A DNA stretch of 64,000 nt. Origin: Streptomyces sp. TS71-3. GTDB lineage: Bacteria > Actinomycetota > Actinomycetes > Streptomycetales > Streptomycetaceae. Numbering within the stretch: position 1 is the stretch's first letter; every line of letters begins with the position of its first letter. The stretch covers positions 2,852,001 through 2,916,000 of the forward strand of contig NZ_BNEL01000001.1 in assembly GCF_018327685.1 (NCBI RefSeq), in the 5' to 3' direction. The notes below the pieces were generated by a model. That model was given only the letters and a program-made list of their open reading frames with translations. It was not told the origin of the DNA and made no database searches. Made by a program: the position numbers and the translations under genes. Shown one piece after another: positions 44,676 through 53,991 of this stretch.

Positions 44676-45416
44676 ATGTCGCACAGCGGACAACGCGTGG
44701 CGCTGGTCACCGGCGGCTCGCGGGGCATCGGGCGCGCCACCGTGCTCCGCCTGGCCCAGGACGGCTACGACGTGGCGTTCTGCTACCAGTCGAGCCCGGA
44801 AGCGGCGAACACGCTGGAGAAGGAGGCCGCCGAGCTGGGGCTGCGGGTGGCCGGCAGGCAGGCGGACGTCGCCGACGCGGCCTCGGTCAAGGGGCTCGTG
44901 TCCCACGTCGAGGACACCCTCGGGCCCATCGACGTGGCCGTCACCTCGGCGGGCATCGTCCGGGACAAGCCCCTGCTGCTGATGCAGGACGAGGAGTGGG
45001 ACCAGGTCGTCGACGTCAACCTCGGCGGGACCTACCGGCTCTGCCGGTCCGTCATCTTCAGCATGATGAAGCGCAAGTCGGGCTGCCTCGTCAACATCGC
45101 CTCGGTGGCCGGCGTCTACGGCAACCCGACGCAGAGCAACTACTCGGCCTCCAAGTCCGGGATCATCGGCTTCACCCGGGCCCTGGCCAAGGAGGTCGGC
45201 CAGTACGGCATCCGCGCCAACGTCGTCGCGCCCGGCTTCATCGACACGGACATGACCGGCGCCCTGTCCGAGGAGGTCCGCGACCAGGCGCTGAGCCGCA
45301 TTCCGCTGCGCCGCTTCGGGCGCCCGGAGGAGGTCGCGGACATGGTGTCGTACGTGGCGTCCGCCCGGTACGTGAACGGAGCCGTCCTGCAGATCGACGG
45401 CGGCATCGTCATCTGA
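44676..45416 (+). CDS. 3-Ketoacyl-ACP reductase (FabG-type ketoreductase)
   Basis: 246 aa, ATG preceded by AAGGAGAGAG. The classical SDR motifs are complete: TGGSRGIG near residue 12, SAGI, the catalytic Ser in NIASVAGV, YSASK, and the C-terminal AVLQIDGGIVI. The sequence is close to housekeeping FabG in length and motif order. It supplies the beta-keto reduction for chains on the locus ACPs and sits in the same operon as the dehydratase pair. Confidence 0.92.
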   Translation: MSHSGQRVALVTGGSRGIGRATVLRLAQDGYDVAFCYQSSPEAANTLEKEAAELGLRVAGRQADVADAASVKGLVSHVEDTLGPIDVAVTSAGIVRDKPLLLMQDEEWDQVVDVNLGGTYRLCRSVIFSMMKRKSGCLVNIASVAGVYGNPTQSNYSASKSGIIGFTRALAKEVGQYGIRANVVAPGFIDTDMTGALSEEVRDQALSRIPLRRFGRPEEVADMVSYVASARYVNGAVLQIDGGIVI

Positions 45417-45430
45417 GTCAGGGGATCAGC

Positions 45431-46165
45431 ATGAAACGGAGGCGTTCCACCACCGGCCGCTTCTACTTCTCGTTCCGCAGCCCGTACTCCTGGGTGGCCT
45501 ACCGGGACCTGATGGACCGCTACCCGGACGTCGCCGGGGCGATCGAGTGGCGGCCGTTCTGGGAGCCGGACGCGAGCAGCGAACGGGGCCTCGCGGAGGC
45601 AGGCGGCCACTTCGCGTACGTGGCCATGTCCAAGGAGAAGCACCTCTACGTCCTCCAGGACGTCCGCAGGATCACGCGCGAGCGGGACCTGGCCTTCCGC
45701 TGGCCCGTGGACAGGGACCCCTGCTGGGAGATCCCGCACCTGGCCTACCTGGTCGCGGTCCGGGAGGGCAGGGGGCCCGAGTTCATCGCCGCCGTCTACC
45801 GGGCGCGGTGGGAGGAGGGACGGAACATCTGCGACCCGCGGACGATGCGGGAGCTGGCCGCGGAGACGGGCCTGGACGGGGACCGGCTCGCCGAGGCAGC
45901 CGACGATCCTGACCTGCGGGCCGCGGGCGTGGACGCCCTGCTGGAGCTGTACCACGACGGGGTCTTCGGGGTTCCGTTCTTCGTCTCGGGGTTCGACAAG
46001 TTCTGGGGCGTGGACCGGCTGCCCGGGTTCGTGGAGAAGGTCAGGCGCCAGGCGGGGACGGCCGCCGGCGAGGACCGGCGACCGGTCGCCGTGCTCGCCG
46101 GCGGGGAGAGCGCCGGGAGCGCCTGGAGCGCCGGGGACCAGGGGCACGCGGGGGGATGCGGATGA
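45431..46165 (+). CDS. DsbA-fold oxidoreductase/HCCA-isomerase-like protein
   Basis: 244 aa, thioredoxin-fold member of the 2-hydroxychromene-2-carboxylate isomerase (kappa-GST) group. The N-terminal FYFSFRSPYSWVAYRDL has Ser in place of the DsbA CxxC. The helical insert ends DPCWEIPHLAYL, and GVFGVPFFVSGFDKFWG is the cis-Pro strand. A Ser/Gly-rich tail of about 35 residues follows. Related proteins isomerise double bonds with a thiol cofactor. In this locus a cis/trans isomerase of an enoyl intermediate is plausible but unproven. Confidence 0.75.
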   Translation: MKRRRSTTGRFYFSFRSPYSWVAYRDLMDRYPDVAGAIEWRPFWEPDASSERGLAEAGGHFAYVAMSKEKHLYVLQDVRRITRERDLAFRWPVDRDPCWEIPHLAYLVAVREGRGPEFIAAVYRARWEEGRNICDPRTMRELAAETGLDGDRLAEAADDPDLRAAGVDALLELYHDGVFGVPFFVSGFDKFWGVDRLPGFVEKVRRQAGTAAGEDRRPVAVLAGGESAGSAWSAGDQGHAGGCG

Positions 46166-46246
46166 CGCCGGGCGCGAGATAGCGGGGGATCTTTCCGGCG
46201 CTCCGGGCCCGGTTCTGACAGCGGAGGGGGAGGGGGAGGGCGAGAC

Positions 46247-47227
46247 ATGCGTGGCGCCGGTGCAGGAGGGGGTGAGGAGGGCGAGAGGGTCGAGAGGGGT
46301 CGCAGGGGCGAGGAGGCGACCGGGGAGCCCGCCTCGCTCCTGGTCCGGGTGCTGTCGGTCCTGGCGCTGCCGATCTCGGTGGTCTACGGGGTCGTCCTCG
46401 CGTACTGGGTGTTCCACTCGCCGCGCAGGCCGCTGCTGAGGCAGCCGCGTGACGTCGGGCTGCCGGGCGTGGAGCTCCGGGTCCCCGTCGGCGGGCACAA
46501 GTTCGTCCACGCGTGGCTCTGCCCCGGGCGCCTGGACCATCTCGTGGTCGTCGGGCACGAGATCGGCATGAACAAGGACACCAGCCTCGACCACGCGAAG
46601 TTCCTGCACGAGGCCGGCTACAGCGTCTGCCTGTTCGACCACCGCAACCACGGCAGCAGCAGCTTCGACGGCTCCTGCCGGCGCCTCAGCGACCGCTTCA
46701 CCCACGATGTGACGGCGGTGGTGAGGTACCTGCGCACGGAGCGGGGGTACGCCTCCGCGCGCCTCGCGGTCTACGGGTTCTCGTTCTCCGGCTTCGCCGT
46801 CCTGTACTCCCTCACGCAGGACGACGACCGCTTCGTGGACGCGGTGATCTGCGACAGCGGCCCCGGGGCCGACATCTCCCCGCTCTTTCGGAGGTTCCTC
46901 GACAAGGGGCAGGTGTCCATCCCCCCGGTGCTCCGGGAGCAGCCGTCGCGCGGCGTGATCACGTCCGTCGTCACCTTCCTCGGGACGGCCATGGTCGACG
47001 CCGCCTGGCCGCCGCCCGGCGGCGACCGCTACGCGGACGTGCCCATCCTGTTCCTCACCGGCGAGCAGGACTGCCTGGTCCCGTCCCCGTCCGTCGACAC
47101 GCTCGCCGCCGGTTACGTGCGGTCCGAGGCGTACGTCCTGCCGAACTGCGGGCACCTGGCGGGGCTGCGGGTGGAGCCGGAGTACCGGCGGATCGTCCTC
47201 GAATTCCTCAAGCGGGCCCTCGGCTGA
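46247..47227 (+). CDS. Membrane-anchored alpha/beta hydrolase 2
   Basis: 326 aa. A charged 25-residue N-terminus precedes a hydrophobic helix (VLSVLALPISVVYGVVLAYW). The hydrolase fold shows VVVGHEIG, FDHRNHGSSS, the nucleophile elbow VYGFSFSGFAV, CDSGPG, LTGEQDCLVP and the His in NCGHLAG. It is a clear paralogue of the hydrolases at 39,776 and 58,652. It lies at the end of the operon before a bidirectional terminator. The acid residue of the triad is probably in GEQDC. Confidence 0.85.
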   Translation: MRGAGAGGGEEGERVERGRRGEEATGEPASLLVRVLSVLALPISVVYGVVLAYWVFHSPRRPLLRQPRDVGLPGVELRVPVGGHKFVHAWLCPGRLDHLVVVGHEIGMNKDTSLDHAKFLHEAGYSVCLFDHRNHGSSSFDGSCRRLSDRFTHDVTAVVRYLRTERGYASARLAVYGFSFSGFAVLYSLTQDDDRFVDAVICDSGPGADISPLFRRFLDKGQVSIPPVLREQPSRGVITSVVTFLGTAMVDAAWPPPGGDRYADVPILFLTGEQDCLVPSPSVDTLAAGYVRSEAYVLPNCGHLAGLRVEPEYRRIVLEFLKRALG

Positions 47228-47246
47228 CGGGGCCCGGCCGGGCGGC

Positions 47247-47272
47247 GGGGATCAGGCGGCGGCCTGATCCCC
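47247..47272. terminator. Bidirectional hairpin terminator
   Basis: Perfect 11-bp stem GGGGATCAGGC/GCCTGATCCCC with a four-base loop between the rightward hydrolase and the converging P450 gene. Confidence 0.82.
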
Positions 47273-47313
47273 GTCCCCCGGCGCCCGGATCCCGGGCGGC
47301 TTCCGCCCGGACC

Positions 47314-48774
47314 CTAGGCGGCTTCGCCGCCGTGGCCGTACGGGCAGCGGGCCTCCGCCTGCGCTCCGGCCGCCTGCCCCGCGGTCCGGGCGTGGTCCGC
47401 CGCCGGCGCCGCGGACCGCTCGCGGGGGCTCACGTGCATCCGCAGGCCGCCCTGCGGGCGGAGGGTCACCATCGGCTCCTTGACCGGCACGGTCCCGGGC
47501 AGGGTGCCGAGCCGCACCCGCCGGGCGAGCGTGGCGAGGACCACGTGGCCGTTGAGCACGGCGTGGTTGTTGCCGATGCACACCCGGTGCCCGGCGCCGA
47601 ACGGCAGGTAGGCGTGGCGGGGCAGCCTCGCCTCGCGCTCCGGGGTGAACCGCTCCGGCTCGAAGCGGTCCGGGTCGGGGAAGTAGTCCGCCCGGCGGTG
47701 CAGCGTGTAGGGGCTGAAGATGACCGCGGCGCCGGCCGGGATGCGGTTGCCGAGCACGTCGACGTCCGCGGTGGCCTGCCGCGAGAACATGTAGACCGGC
47801 GGGTAGAGGCGCATGGCCTCCTTGAAGACCTGGAGCGTGTAGGGCAGCCGGGCCAGGTCGTCCGAGGTCGGCAGCCGGTCGCCGAGCACCGCGTCCACCT
47901 CGGCCAGCAGCTTCTCGTACGCGGCGGGGTGCTCCGCGAGCAGGTGCAAGGTCCAGGTGAGGGCCGTGGCGGTGGTCTCGTGGCCGGGCATGAACATGTT
48001 CAGTGCCTCGTCCCGGATCTGCTTGTCGGTGAGCGGGCTGCCGTCCTCGAAGCGGCACTCCATCAGCAGGTTCAGCCAGTCGTCGGGCTTGTCGGCCATG
48101 GCGCGGCGCTCGGCCAGGAAGCCGTAGAAGGTGCTCTCCAGCCGCTCGATGGCACGCCGGTAGCGCAGGTTGGCCGGGGTGGGCCACTCGATGGTCAGCG
48201 GGATCATCGCGCTGGCCTGGGAGTCGAAGCCGTGGATGGCGTCGGTGAGCGCGTTGCCGAGGTCGTCCGCCTCGTCGAGGATGTCCCGGCTGAACAGGTT
48301 GCGGCCGACGATGCCGAGCACCACCCGGACCATCTCGCGCCGCACGTCGACCACGCCGTTCCCGCTCCAGGACGCCGACACCCGCTCGGCGACCCGCGCG
48401 GCGACGTCCGCCGAGGTGCGTACCGCCGCCGAGTGGAACCGCGGCTGGATGAGCCTGCGGTTCCGCTTGTGGTCCCGGTTGTCGGCGGTCAGCAGGCCGT
48501 CGCCGAGCAGCGGTCGCGCGAACGCCCGGAAACGGTCCGTCTTCTCGAACAGGCCCCCGTTCCTCACCAGGATCTCGTGCACCATCTCGACGGAGTTGGC
48601 GAAGTGGAAGTCCTGGCCCGCCACCGAGTAGATGCCGAGGTCGCCGCAGGTGTCGAAGGTACGCTGAAAGAGTTCGAGACGATCCCGCTTGAAATCCCAT
48701 GTGTTGCCGATGACCGGCCGTCCCCTGAGCTTCGGCGTGGAAGTCTCCGTCGGCCCGCCGCTGGTCTTGATCAC
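47314..48774 (-). CDS. Cytochrome P450, fatty-acid-hydroxylase-like
   Basis: 486 aa. The oxygen-binding I helix is MFMPGHETTATALTW, the K helix is VFKEAMRLYPP with the full E-x2-R, and the haem-thiolate loop is LPFGAGHRVCIGNN. The length and PERF-type signature (PDRFEPERFTPE) resemble CYP102/CYP4-like enzymes that oxidise long acyl chains, more than the 400-aa macrolide P450s. The C-terminus has an extra Ala-rich tail ending ARCPYGHGGEAA. It is the likely oxidative tailoring step of the pathway and is transcribed against the surrounding genes. Confidence 0.9.
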   Translation of the reverse strand: MIKTSGGPTETSTPKLRGRPVIGNTWDFKRDRLELFQRTFDTCGDLGIYSVAGQDFHFANSVEMVHEILVRNGGLFEKTDRFRAFARPLLGDGLLTADNRDHKRNRRLIQPRFHSAAVRTSADVAARVAERVSASWSGNGVVDVRREMVRVVLGIVGRNLFSRDILDEADDLGNALTDAIHGFDSQASAMIPLTIEWPTPANLRYRRAIERLESTFYGFLAERRAMADKPDDWLNLLMECRFEDGSPLTDKQIRDEALNMFMPGHETTATALTWTLHLLAEHPAAYEKLLAEVDAVLGDRLPTSDDLARLPYTLQVFKEAMRLYPPVYMFSRQATADVDVLGNRIPAGAAVIFSPYTLHRRADYFPDPDRFEPERFTPEREARLPRHAYLPFGAGHRVCIGNNHAVLNGHVVLATLARRVRLGTLPGTVPVKEPMVTLRPQGGLRMHVSPRERSAAPAADHARTAGQAAGAQAEARCPYGHGGEAA

Positions 48775-48977
48775 GCTGACCTCTTCCGGTTTCTGGTTTC
48801 TGGATCATTTCCCGTGCGGGCTGCACGAGGTGGACTCCAGTAGAGCAATCGGGGCGATGCGACCGGCCGGTATCACAAGTAGCTGCCATTCACGGCATGT
48901 TGTTGACAGCCCCGGCCCGTACCGGAGCGGCGGTTATTAGGGTTGACCGAGCTACCGATCGTAAGGGGACGTAACAC

Positions 48978-49969
48978 ATGGGCGCCCTGCGGAACAACGG
49001 AGTCGCCGCCGAGCCGTTCGCGGTATTCCGGGAACTACGGGAGCAGGTCAGGAGCGGGCCGAGCGGAAAAGCCACCGAGACGCAACACGCCAAGGGAAAG
49101 CTGACCGGGACGACGAGCGCAGCTGCCTCGAAGAGGTCCGCTACCTGGTCTCGCTGCTGCCGTCGAACAACCGGCAGCAACCGCCCGCCGAGGCCCCGGA
49201 CGATCCGGCGGACCGGACCTGCGAGGCGCTGCGGGACATCGTGCCCGTGGACGGCAACCGCCCCTACGACATGCGCGAGGTCATCGCCGAGATCGTCGAC
49301 CACGGCGAGCACCTGGAGGTCCACGAGGGCTGGGCCGGCAACATCGTCTGCACCCTGGCCCGGATAGCCGGGCAGGTCGTCGGCATCGTCGCCAACCAGC
49401 CCCGCACGCTCGCCGGCGTCCTGGACATCAGCGCCTCCGAGAAGGCGGCCCGCTTCGTCCAGATGTGCGACGCCTTCAACATCCCGCTGGTCACCCTGCT
49501 GGACGTGCCCGGGTTCCTGCCCGGCGTCGACCAGGAGCACGGCGGGATCATCCGGCACGGCGCCAAGCTGCTGTACGCGTACTGCAACGCCACCGTGCCG
49601 CGGATCCAGGTGATCCTGCGCAAGGCGTACGGCGGCGCCTACATCGTGATGGACTCCCGCTCCATCGGCGCCGACCTGTCGTACGCCTGGCCGGCCAACG
49701 AGATCGCCGTGATGGGCGCGGAGGGCGCCGCGGGCGTCATCTTCCGCCGCGAGATCGCGGCCGCCGACGACCCCGACGCGGTGCGGGAACAGAAGATCAA
49801 GGAATACAAGGCGGAGTTGATGCACCCCTACTACGCCGCCGAGCGCGGCCTGGTCGACGATGTCATCGATCCGGCCGAGACCCGGCAGGTGCTTGCCGAC
49901 TCCCTCGCCATGCTCAGCGCCAAGCACGCCGATCTGCCCGTCCGCAAACACGGCAATCCACCGCAGTGA
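48978..49969 (+). pseudogene. Acyl-CoA carboxylase beta subunit (PccB/AccD-like), internally deleted
   Basis: From ATG 48,978 about 45 residues match the N-terminus of carboxyltransferase beta subunits (FRELREQVRSGPSGKATE, TQHAKGKLTG). At about 49,110 the frame fails. Another frame then continues with CLEEVRYLVSLLPSNN, GNRPYDMREVIAEIVD, DVPGFLPGVDQEHGGIIRHG and ends KHGNPPQ, the normal C-terminal half. Roughly 250 residues of the N-terminal acyl-CoA-binding domain are missing at the junction, with a frameshift. A 242-aa C-terminal domain could still be made from GTG 49,241, but without its partner half carboxylation is unlikely. Confidence 0.85.
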
Positions 49970-50214
49970 GCCGGGCGCGCTCCGCCCACCAGCGCTTTTG
50001 CAGCACATTGCCAGCAGGGTGCGGCACCGGGTAGCGGTAAAAGGCCCTGGCAGTTAGCTGTCGGGCAGTTGCGCGGCGGCGATCGCCTTGAATAGCTTGT
50101 GGGCAGTGCGGCGGAATCCGTGAGTTTTGCCCGGACACCGCGCTGATGACCGTACCTCATGTTTCCCCGGCCATTGCCGAGGACTTCCGAATTCTCTCCT
50201 CAAGGAAAGCGAGA

Positions 50215-50472
50215 ATGATTGTGGCTGCGACAACGGTGGAGCGCCAGGCCGTCATCAAGGAGATTATCTGCGACATCCTGGAGATCGAGCCCGAAGAGGT
50301 CACGGAGACCAGCCTCTTCAAGGAGGACCACGACGCCGACTCGCTGCGCGCCATCGAGATCCTGGCCTCGCTCGAAAAGGAGTTCAACGTCGTCATCGAC
50401 CAGTCCGAACTGCCCCGCATGGTGAATCTGAAGGGCGTGTACGAGGTCGTCGCGGAGTCGGCCGGCTGGTAG
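50215..50472 (+). CDS. Acyl carrier protein 2
   Basis: 85 aa from ATG 50,215 with AAGGAAAG upstream; an in-frame ATG at 50,146 would add 23 atypical residues. The phosphopantetheine site is DADSLRAIEIL near residue 42, within ILEIEPEEVTETSLFKED before it and FNVVIDQSELPRM after it. It differs clearly from ACP1. It lies 98 bp before the run of three ketosynthase genes, so ACP2 probably serves the condensing steps. Phosphopantetheinylation needs an enzyme encoded elsewhere. Confidence 0.92.
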   Translation: MIVAATTVERQAVIKEIICDILEIEPEEVTETSLFKEDHDADSLRAIEILASLEKEFNVVIDQSELPRMVNLKGVYEVVAESAGW

Positions 50473-50570
50473 TCGCAGGCGCCCGTTCGGAGCCCGTGAG
50501 GGGTCCGGACGGCGCCGCGCGGGGGTCCGAGGGTGGCCGGGTGGCCGGTCCGCCAGACAGTGGGGTGAAA

Positions 50571-51821
50571 ATGTCAGAGATACCGGCGAACCGGGTCGTC
50601 ATCACCGGCCTCGGCGCGGTGTCGAGCATCGGGATGGGCACCGCCGAGTTCCTGGCCGGGCTGCGGTCCGGGCGCAGCGCGGCGAAGCCGATCACCGCGT
50701 TCGACACCACCGGATACGAGCACGCCAACGGATGCGAGATCACCGACTTCGAGCCGGAGCGGTGGATCCGCTCGGTCAGCGGCGACGAGCTCGGAAGGGC
50801 GAGCCAGTTCTCCGTCGCCGCGGCACGGATGGCGGTGGCCGACGCCGGCCTCCCCGAGGACGACCTCCGTGCGGGCAAGAGCCTCGTCTCGATCGGCACG
50901 ACCGACGGCGAGTCCCGGGACCTCGACCACCTGGTGGAGACCGAGGTCCGCCAGGGCGCGGAGCACATGGACCCGGGGGTCGCCGGCCGGGTGCCCGCGG
51001 GCCGGCTGTCCGCCGCCATCGCCCGCGAGTTCCGGCTCAGCCGCGTGGAGGCCGTCACGCTGCCGACGGCCTGCGCCGCGGGCAACTACGCCATCGGCTA
51101 CGGATACGACGCGATCCGCACGGGCGAGGTGGACTTCGCCCTGTGCGGCGGGGCCGACGCCCTGTGCCGCAAGACGTTCACCGGCTTCTACCGCCTGGGC
51201 ACCATCGCGCCCGAGCGGTGCCAGCCCTTCGACGTCGACCGCAAGGGCATCCTCACCGGCGAGGGCGCCGGGGTGCTCCTCCTGGAGAGCCTGGAGTCGG
51301 CGCGCTCCCGCGGCGCGGCCATCTACGCGGAGGTGCTGGGCTACGGCCTGAACTGCGACGCGTACCACCCGGTCGCGCCCAACCAGGACAGCGTCGCCCA
51401 GTGCATGCGGCTCGCCCTGGAGAACGCCGGGGTCAAGTCCGGGGAGGTGGACTTCATCTCCGCCCACGGCACCGGCACCAAGGCCAACGACGTGACCGAG
51501 GCGCGCGCCATCCGGCAGGTGTTCGGCGACGCGCCGCCCCGCACCGTCTCGATCAAGTCCATGATCGGGCACAGCATGGGCGCGGCGAGCGCGCTGGCCT
51601 CCATCGCCTGCTCGCTCGCCCTCACCGAGGGGTTCATCCCGCCGACGATCAACCACGTCCAGACGGACCCCGAGTGCGACGTCGACTGCGTCCCCAACGA
51701 GGCCATCCCGGCGGACCTGCGGATCGTGCAGAACAACGGCCTCGCCTTCGGGGGGAACAACTCCGTGGTCATCTTCGGCAGGTACGAGGCGCCCGAGGCG
51801 CGCCGGGCGGACGCGTCGTGA
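50571..51821 (+). CDS. 3-Ketoacyl-ACP synthase (KS), active 1
   Basis: 416-aa FabF/KASII-type ketosynthase. The nucleophile Cys168 is in LPTACAAGNYAIG, with the two histidines in SAHGTGTKAND and KSMIGHSMGAAS, so the full catalytic set is present. GLAFGGNNSVVIF is the normal C-terminus. Full length is typical. Its stop overlaps the start of the next ketosynthase by 4 nt. It would catalyse decarboxylative Claisen condensation with malonyl-ACP. Confidence 0.93.
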   Translation: MSEIPANRVVITGLGAVSSIGMGTAEFLAGLRSGRSAAKPITAFDTTGYEHANGCEITDFEPERWIRSVSGDELGRASQFSVAAARMAVADAGLPEDDLRAGKSLVSIGTTDGESRDLDHLVETEVRQGAEHMDPGVAGRVPAGRLSAAIAREFRLSRVEAVTLPTACAAGNYAIGYGYDAIRTGEVDFALCGGADALCRKTFTGFYRLGTIAPERCQPFDVDRKGILTGEGAGVLLLESLESARSRGAAIYAEVLGYGLNCDAYHPVAPNQDSVAQCMRLALENAGVKSGEVDFISAHGTGTKANDVTEARAIRQVFGDAPPRTVSIKSMIGHSMGAASALASIACSLALTEGFIPPTINHVQTDPECDVDCVPNEAIPADLRIVQNNGLAFGGNNSVVIFGRYEAPEARRADAS

Positions 51822-53029
51822 CCGCCCTCCCGCCTCGCACCGCCGAGGACCAAGCCCCGGAAGCCCCAGAAGTCCCCGAAGCGCCCGAAGCCCCCGTCCA
51901 CGTGACCGGCATGGGAGCCGTGGCCAGCGTGGGCGGCTGCGTGGACGACATCTTCGAGGCGCTCTGCGCGGGCCGCACCGGCCGCGCCGAGCTGCGGGGG
52001 TTCGACCGCGGGAAGTTCCGCGCCCAGTACGCGTACGAGATCGACGACCGTGGCGACGAGGGCGGCGACGAGCCGGGCCGGGCCACCCGCTGGCTGCTGA
52101 AGGCCGTCGAGGAGGCGGTCGAGGACGCGGGGCTGGCCGAGGACCTCCGCGACGTGCCCGTGCTCGTCGGCACGGGCCTGCGCGAGCTGCGCTCCGTCGA
52201 GCTGAGCTGGCGCGACGGCGCGCGGTTCGACATGGCCGAGCTGCACTTCGGCACCGCGCTGCGCAGGCGCTTCAACGCCCACCGCACGTACACCCTCTCC
52301 AACGCCTGCTCCGCCTCGCTCTACGCGCTGGCCATGGGCTCGGACCTGCTGGCGGCCGGTCAGGCGGACGCCGTCGTGGTCGCCGGCGTGGACACCCTCA
52401 CGGAGAGCATGTACGGCCTCCTCGACCGCGTCCACATGGAACCGCCGGACCGCGTCATCCCGTTCGACGTGAACCGCAAGGGCGTGCTGATGGGCGAGGG
52501 CGCCGCGGCCGTGGTGCTGCGCCGGGGCGAGGGCGCCGCCGGTGTCCCGCGGGGCCTGCTCCGCGCCGTGCACGTCGACTGCGACGCCTACCACGTGACG
52601 GCCCCCGATCCGGAGGGCGTGGCCGGCGCGGTCCGCGGCGCCCACGAGCGGGCCGGCGTGAAGCCCGGGGACATCGACCTGGTGATGCTGCACGGCACCG
52701 GGACCCTGCTGAACGACGAGGCGGAGGCCGCGGCGATCGGCCAGGTCTTCGGCGCCGACACGGGCACGCCGCTGATGACCGCCCTGAAGGCGATGACCGG
52801 CCACACCTCCGGCGGCTCCGGGCTGCTCAGCCTGATCGTCGCCCTCAAGGCCCTGGAGTCGGGACGGATCCCGCCCACCGTCGGGCTGCGGGAGCCCGTG
52901 AGCGAGGCGGCCGGGTTCCGCTTCGTGCGCGGCTCCGCGGCGACCGCGGAGCTCGCCATCGCCCAGGTGGACGCGTTCGGGTTCGGCGGCGTCAACGCCG
53001 TCGCCATCGTGGAGAGGACAGCACGGTGA
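51818..53029 (+). CDS. 3-Ketoacyl-ACP synthase (KS), active 2
   Basis: 403 aa from GTG 51,818, overlapping the previous stop. The first 25 residues are a Pro/Glu/Ala linker (EAPEVPEAPEAP). The fold then shows Cys in LSNACSASLYALA, His in MLHGTGTLLND, Lys/His in KAMTGHTSGGSG and AFGFGGVNAVAIV. All catalytic residues are retained, so despite sitting in the classical CLF position directly after a KS it is not a CLF. It has diverged strongly from active KS 1. Confidence 0.9.
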   Translation: MTALPPRTAEDQAPEAPEVPEAPEAPVHVTGMGAVASVGGCVDDIFEALCAGRTGRAELRGFDRGKFRAQYAYEIDDRGDEGGDEPGRATRWLLKAVEEAVEDAGLAEDLRDVPVLVGTGLRELRSVELSWRDGARFDMAELHFGTALRRRFNAHRTYTLSNACSASLYALAMGSDLLAAGQADAVVVAGVDTLTESMYGLLDRVHMEPPDRVIPFDVNRKGVLMGEGAAAVVLRRGEGAAGVPRGLLRAVHVDCDAYHVTAPDPEGVAGAVRGAHERAGVKPGDIDLVMLHGTGTLLNDEAEAAAIGQVFGADTGTPLMTALKAMTGHTSGGSGLLSLIVALKALESGRIPPTVGLREPVSEAAGFRFVRGSAATAELAIAQVDAFGFGGVNAVAIVERTAR

Positions 53030-53991
53030 CCGCTACGAGGATCCTGGTCACCGGCGTCGGCACGGCGCTGCCCGGCGTGAGCGAGCCGCGCGACCTGCTG
53101 CGCACTCGGAGCGTCGCGGGCGAGGCGTCGGTGGACCCCGCGGCGCTGATCGGAAAGCGCGGCCTGCGGTACAAGGACCGCGCCACGCAACTCGCGCTCT
53201 GCGCAGCGCAGGACGCCCTGGCGGACGCTGGCCTCCTCACGCCGGACCTGGCGGTGCCCGGCGGGTCCGTCGCCGTGGTGGCCAGCTCCAACCTGGGCAA
53301 CCTCGACACCGTCTGCGAGGTCGCCGACGGCATCAAGGAGTACGGCGTCGAGGGCATCAGCCCGATGGGGCTGCCGAACGCGTCCAGCAACGTCGTCGCC
53401 TCCACCGTCGCCATCCGCCACGGCCTGCGCGGCCCCAACCTGATGGTCTGCAACGGAGCCGCCTCCGGCCTGGACGCGGTCTACTGGGGGGCCTCGCTGA
53501 TCGCCGCCCGCCGGGTCGAGCGCGCCCTCGTGATCGGCGTCGAGTCCCGCAACGCGTACGTGGACGGGCTGCTCGGCAGGGCCCCGGGGGACCTCCTCGA
53601 CGGCGCCGTGGCGCTGGTCCTGGAGCGCTCCCCGGCGGCCACCGCGCGCGGCGCCAGGGGGACCGCGGTGCTCGGCACGTACACCAGGCGGGACGGGGTC
53701 GAGGCATGCCTCGGCCGGCTCCTGGAGACGATCCCGGGGGCGGAGCCCGGCGTCTGGTTCGTGCCCGAGCGCCATCCGGGCAGCGCCGCCGTGCCCGCCG
53801 GCGTGCCCCGCAACGACCTCAGCACCGTCTTCGGCCGGGCATCCGGCGCCTACGGCGTGCTCCAGTGCGCGGCGGCCGTCGGCTGGTTCGGCTCCCGTGA
53901 CCCGGGTGCCGGGGCGCCGGCCCTGGTCACGGCCGGGACCGACGAGGACGACGGGGTCGCGGGCCTCGTGCTCACCGCGGGCGCCTCGTGA
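53026..53991 (+). CDS. Ketosynthase-like protein lacking catalytic Cys (CLF-type 2), short
   Basis: 321 aa from GTG 53,026, overlapping the previous stop. The thiolase-fold strands are recognisable (RILVTGVGTALPG, VVASSNLGN, GLRGPNLMVCNGAASG, LDGAVALVLERS). The Cys of the TACxSG motif is Ala (NGAASG), and the C-terminal half is 80-90 residues short, with no HGTGT or KxxxGH motif. It is presumably a non-catalytic partner of one of the two active ketosynthases translated just before it. Confidence 0.8.
   Translation: MTATRILVTGVGTALPGVSEPRDLLRTRSVAGEASVDPAALIGKRGLRYKDRATQLALCAAQDALADAGLLTPDLAVPGGSVAVVASSNLGNLDTVCEVADGIKEYGVEGISPMGLPNASSNVVASTVAIRHGLRGPNLMVCNGAASGLDAVYWGASLIAARRVERALVIGVESRNAYVDGLLGRAPGDLLDGAVALVLERSPAATARGARGTAVLGTYTRRDGVEACLGRLLETIPGAEPGVWFVPERHPGSAAVPAGVPRNDLSTVFGRASGAYGVLQCAAAVGWFGSRDPGAGAPALVTAGTDEDDGVAGLVLTAGAS

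Noticed and set aside
48904..48945. TTGACA with TTATTA as a sigma-70-type promoter before the carboxylase relic
   Set aside because: The spacing between the hexamers is about 24 bp, too long for a normal promoter, so no exact promoter is called.
51818..53029. Chain-length factor assignment for the second ketosynthase
   Set aside because: It keeps the nucleophile Cys (NACSAS), HGTGT and KAMTGH, so it is expected to be catalytically competent.
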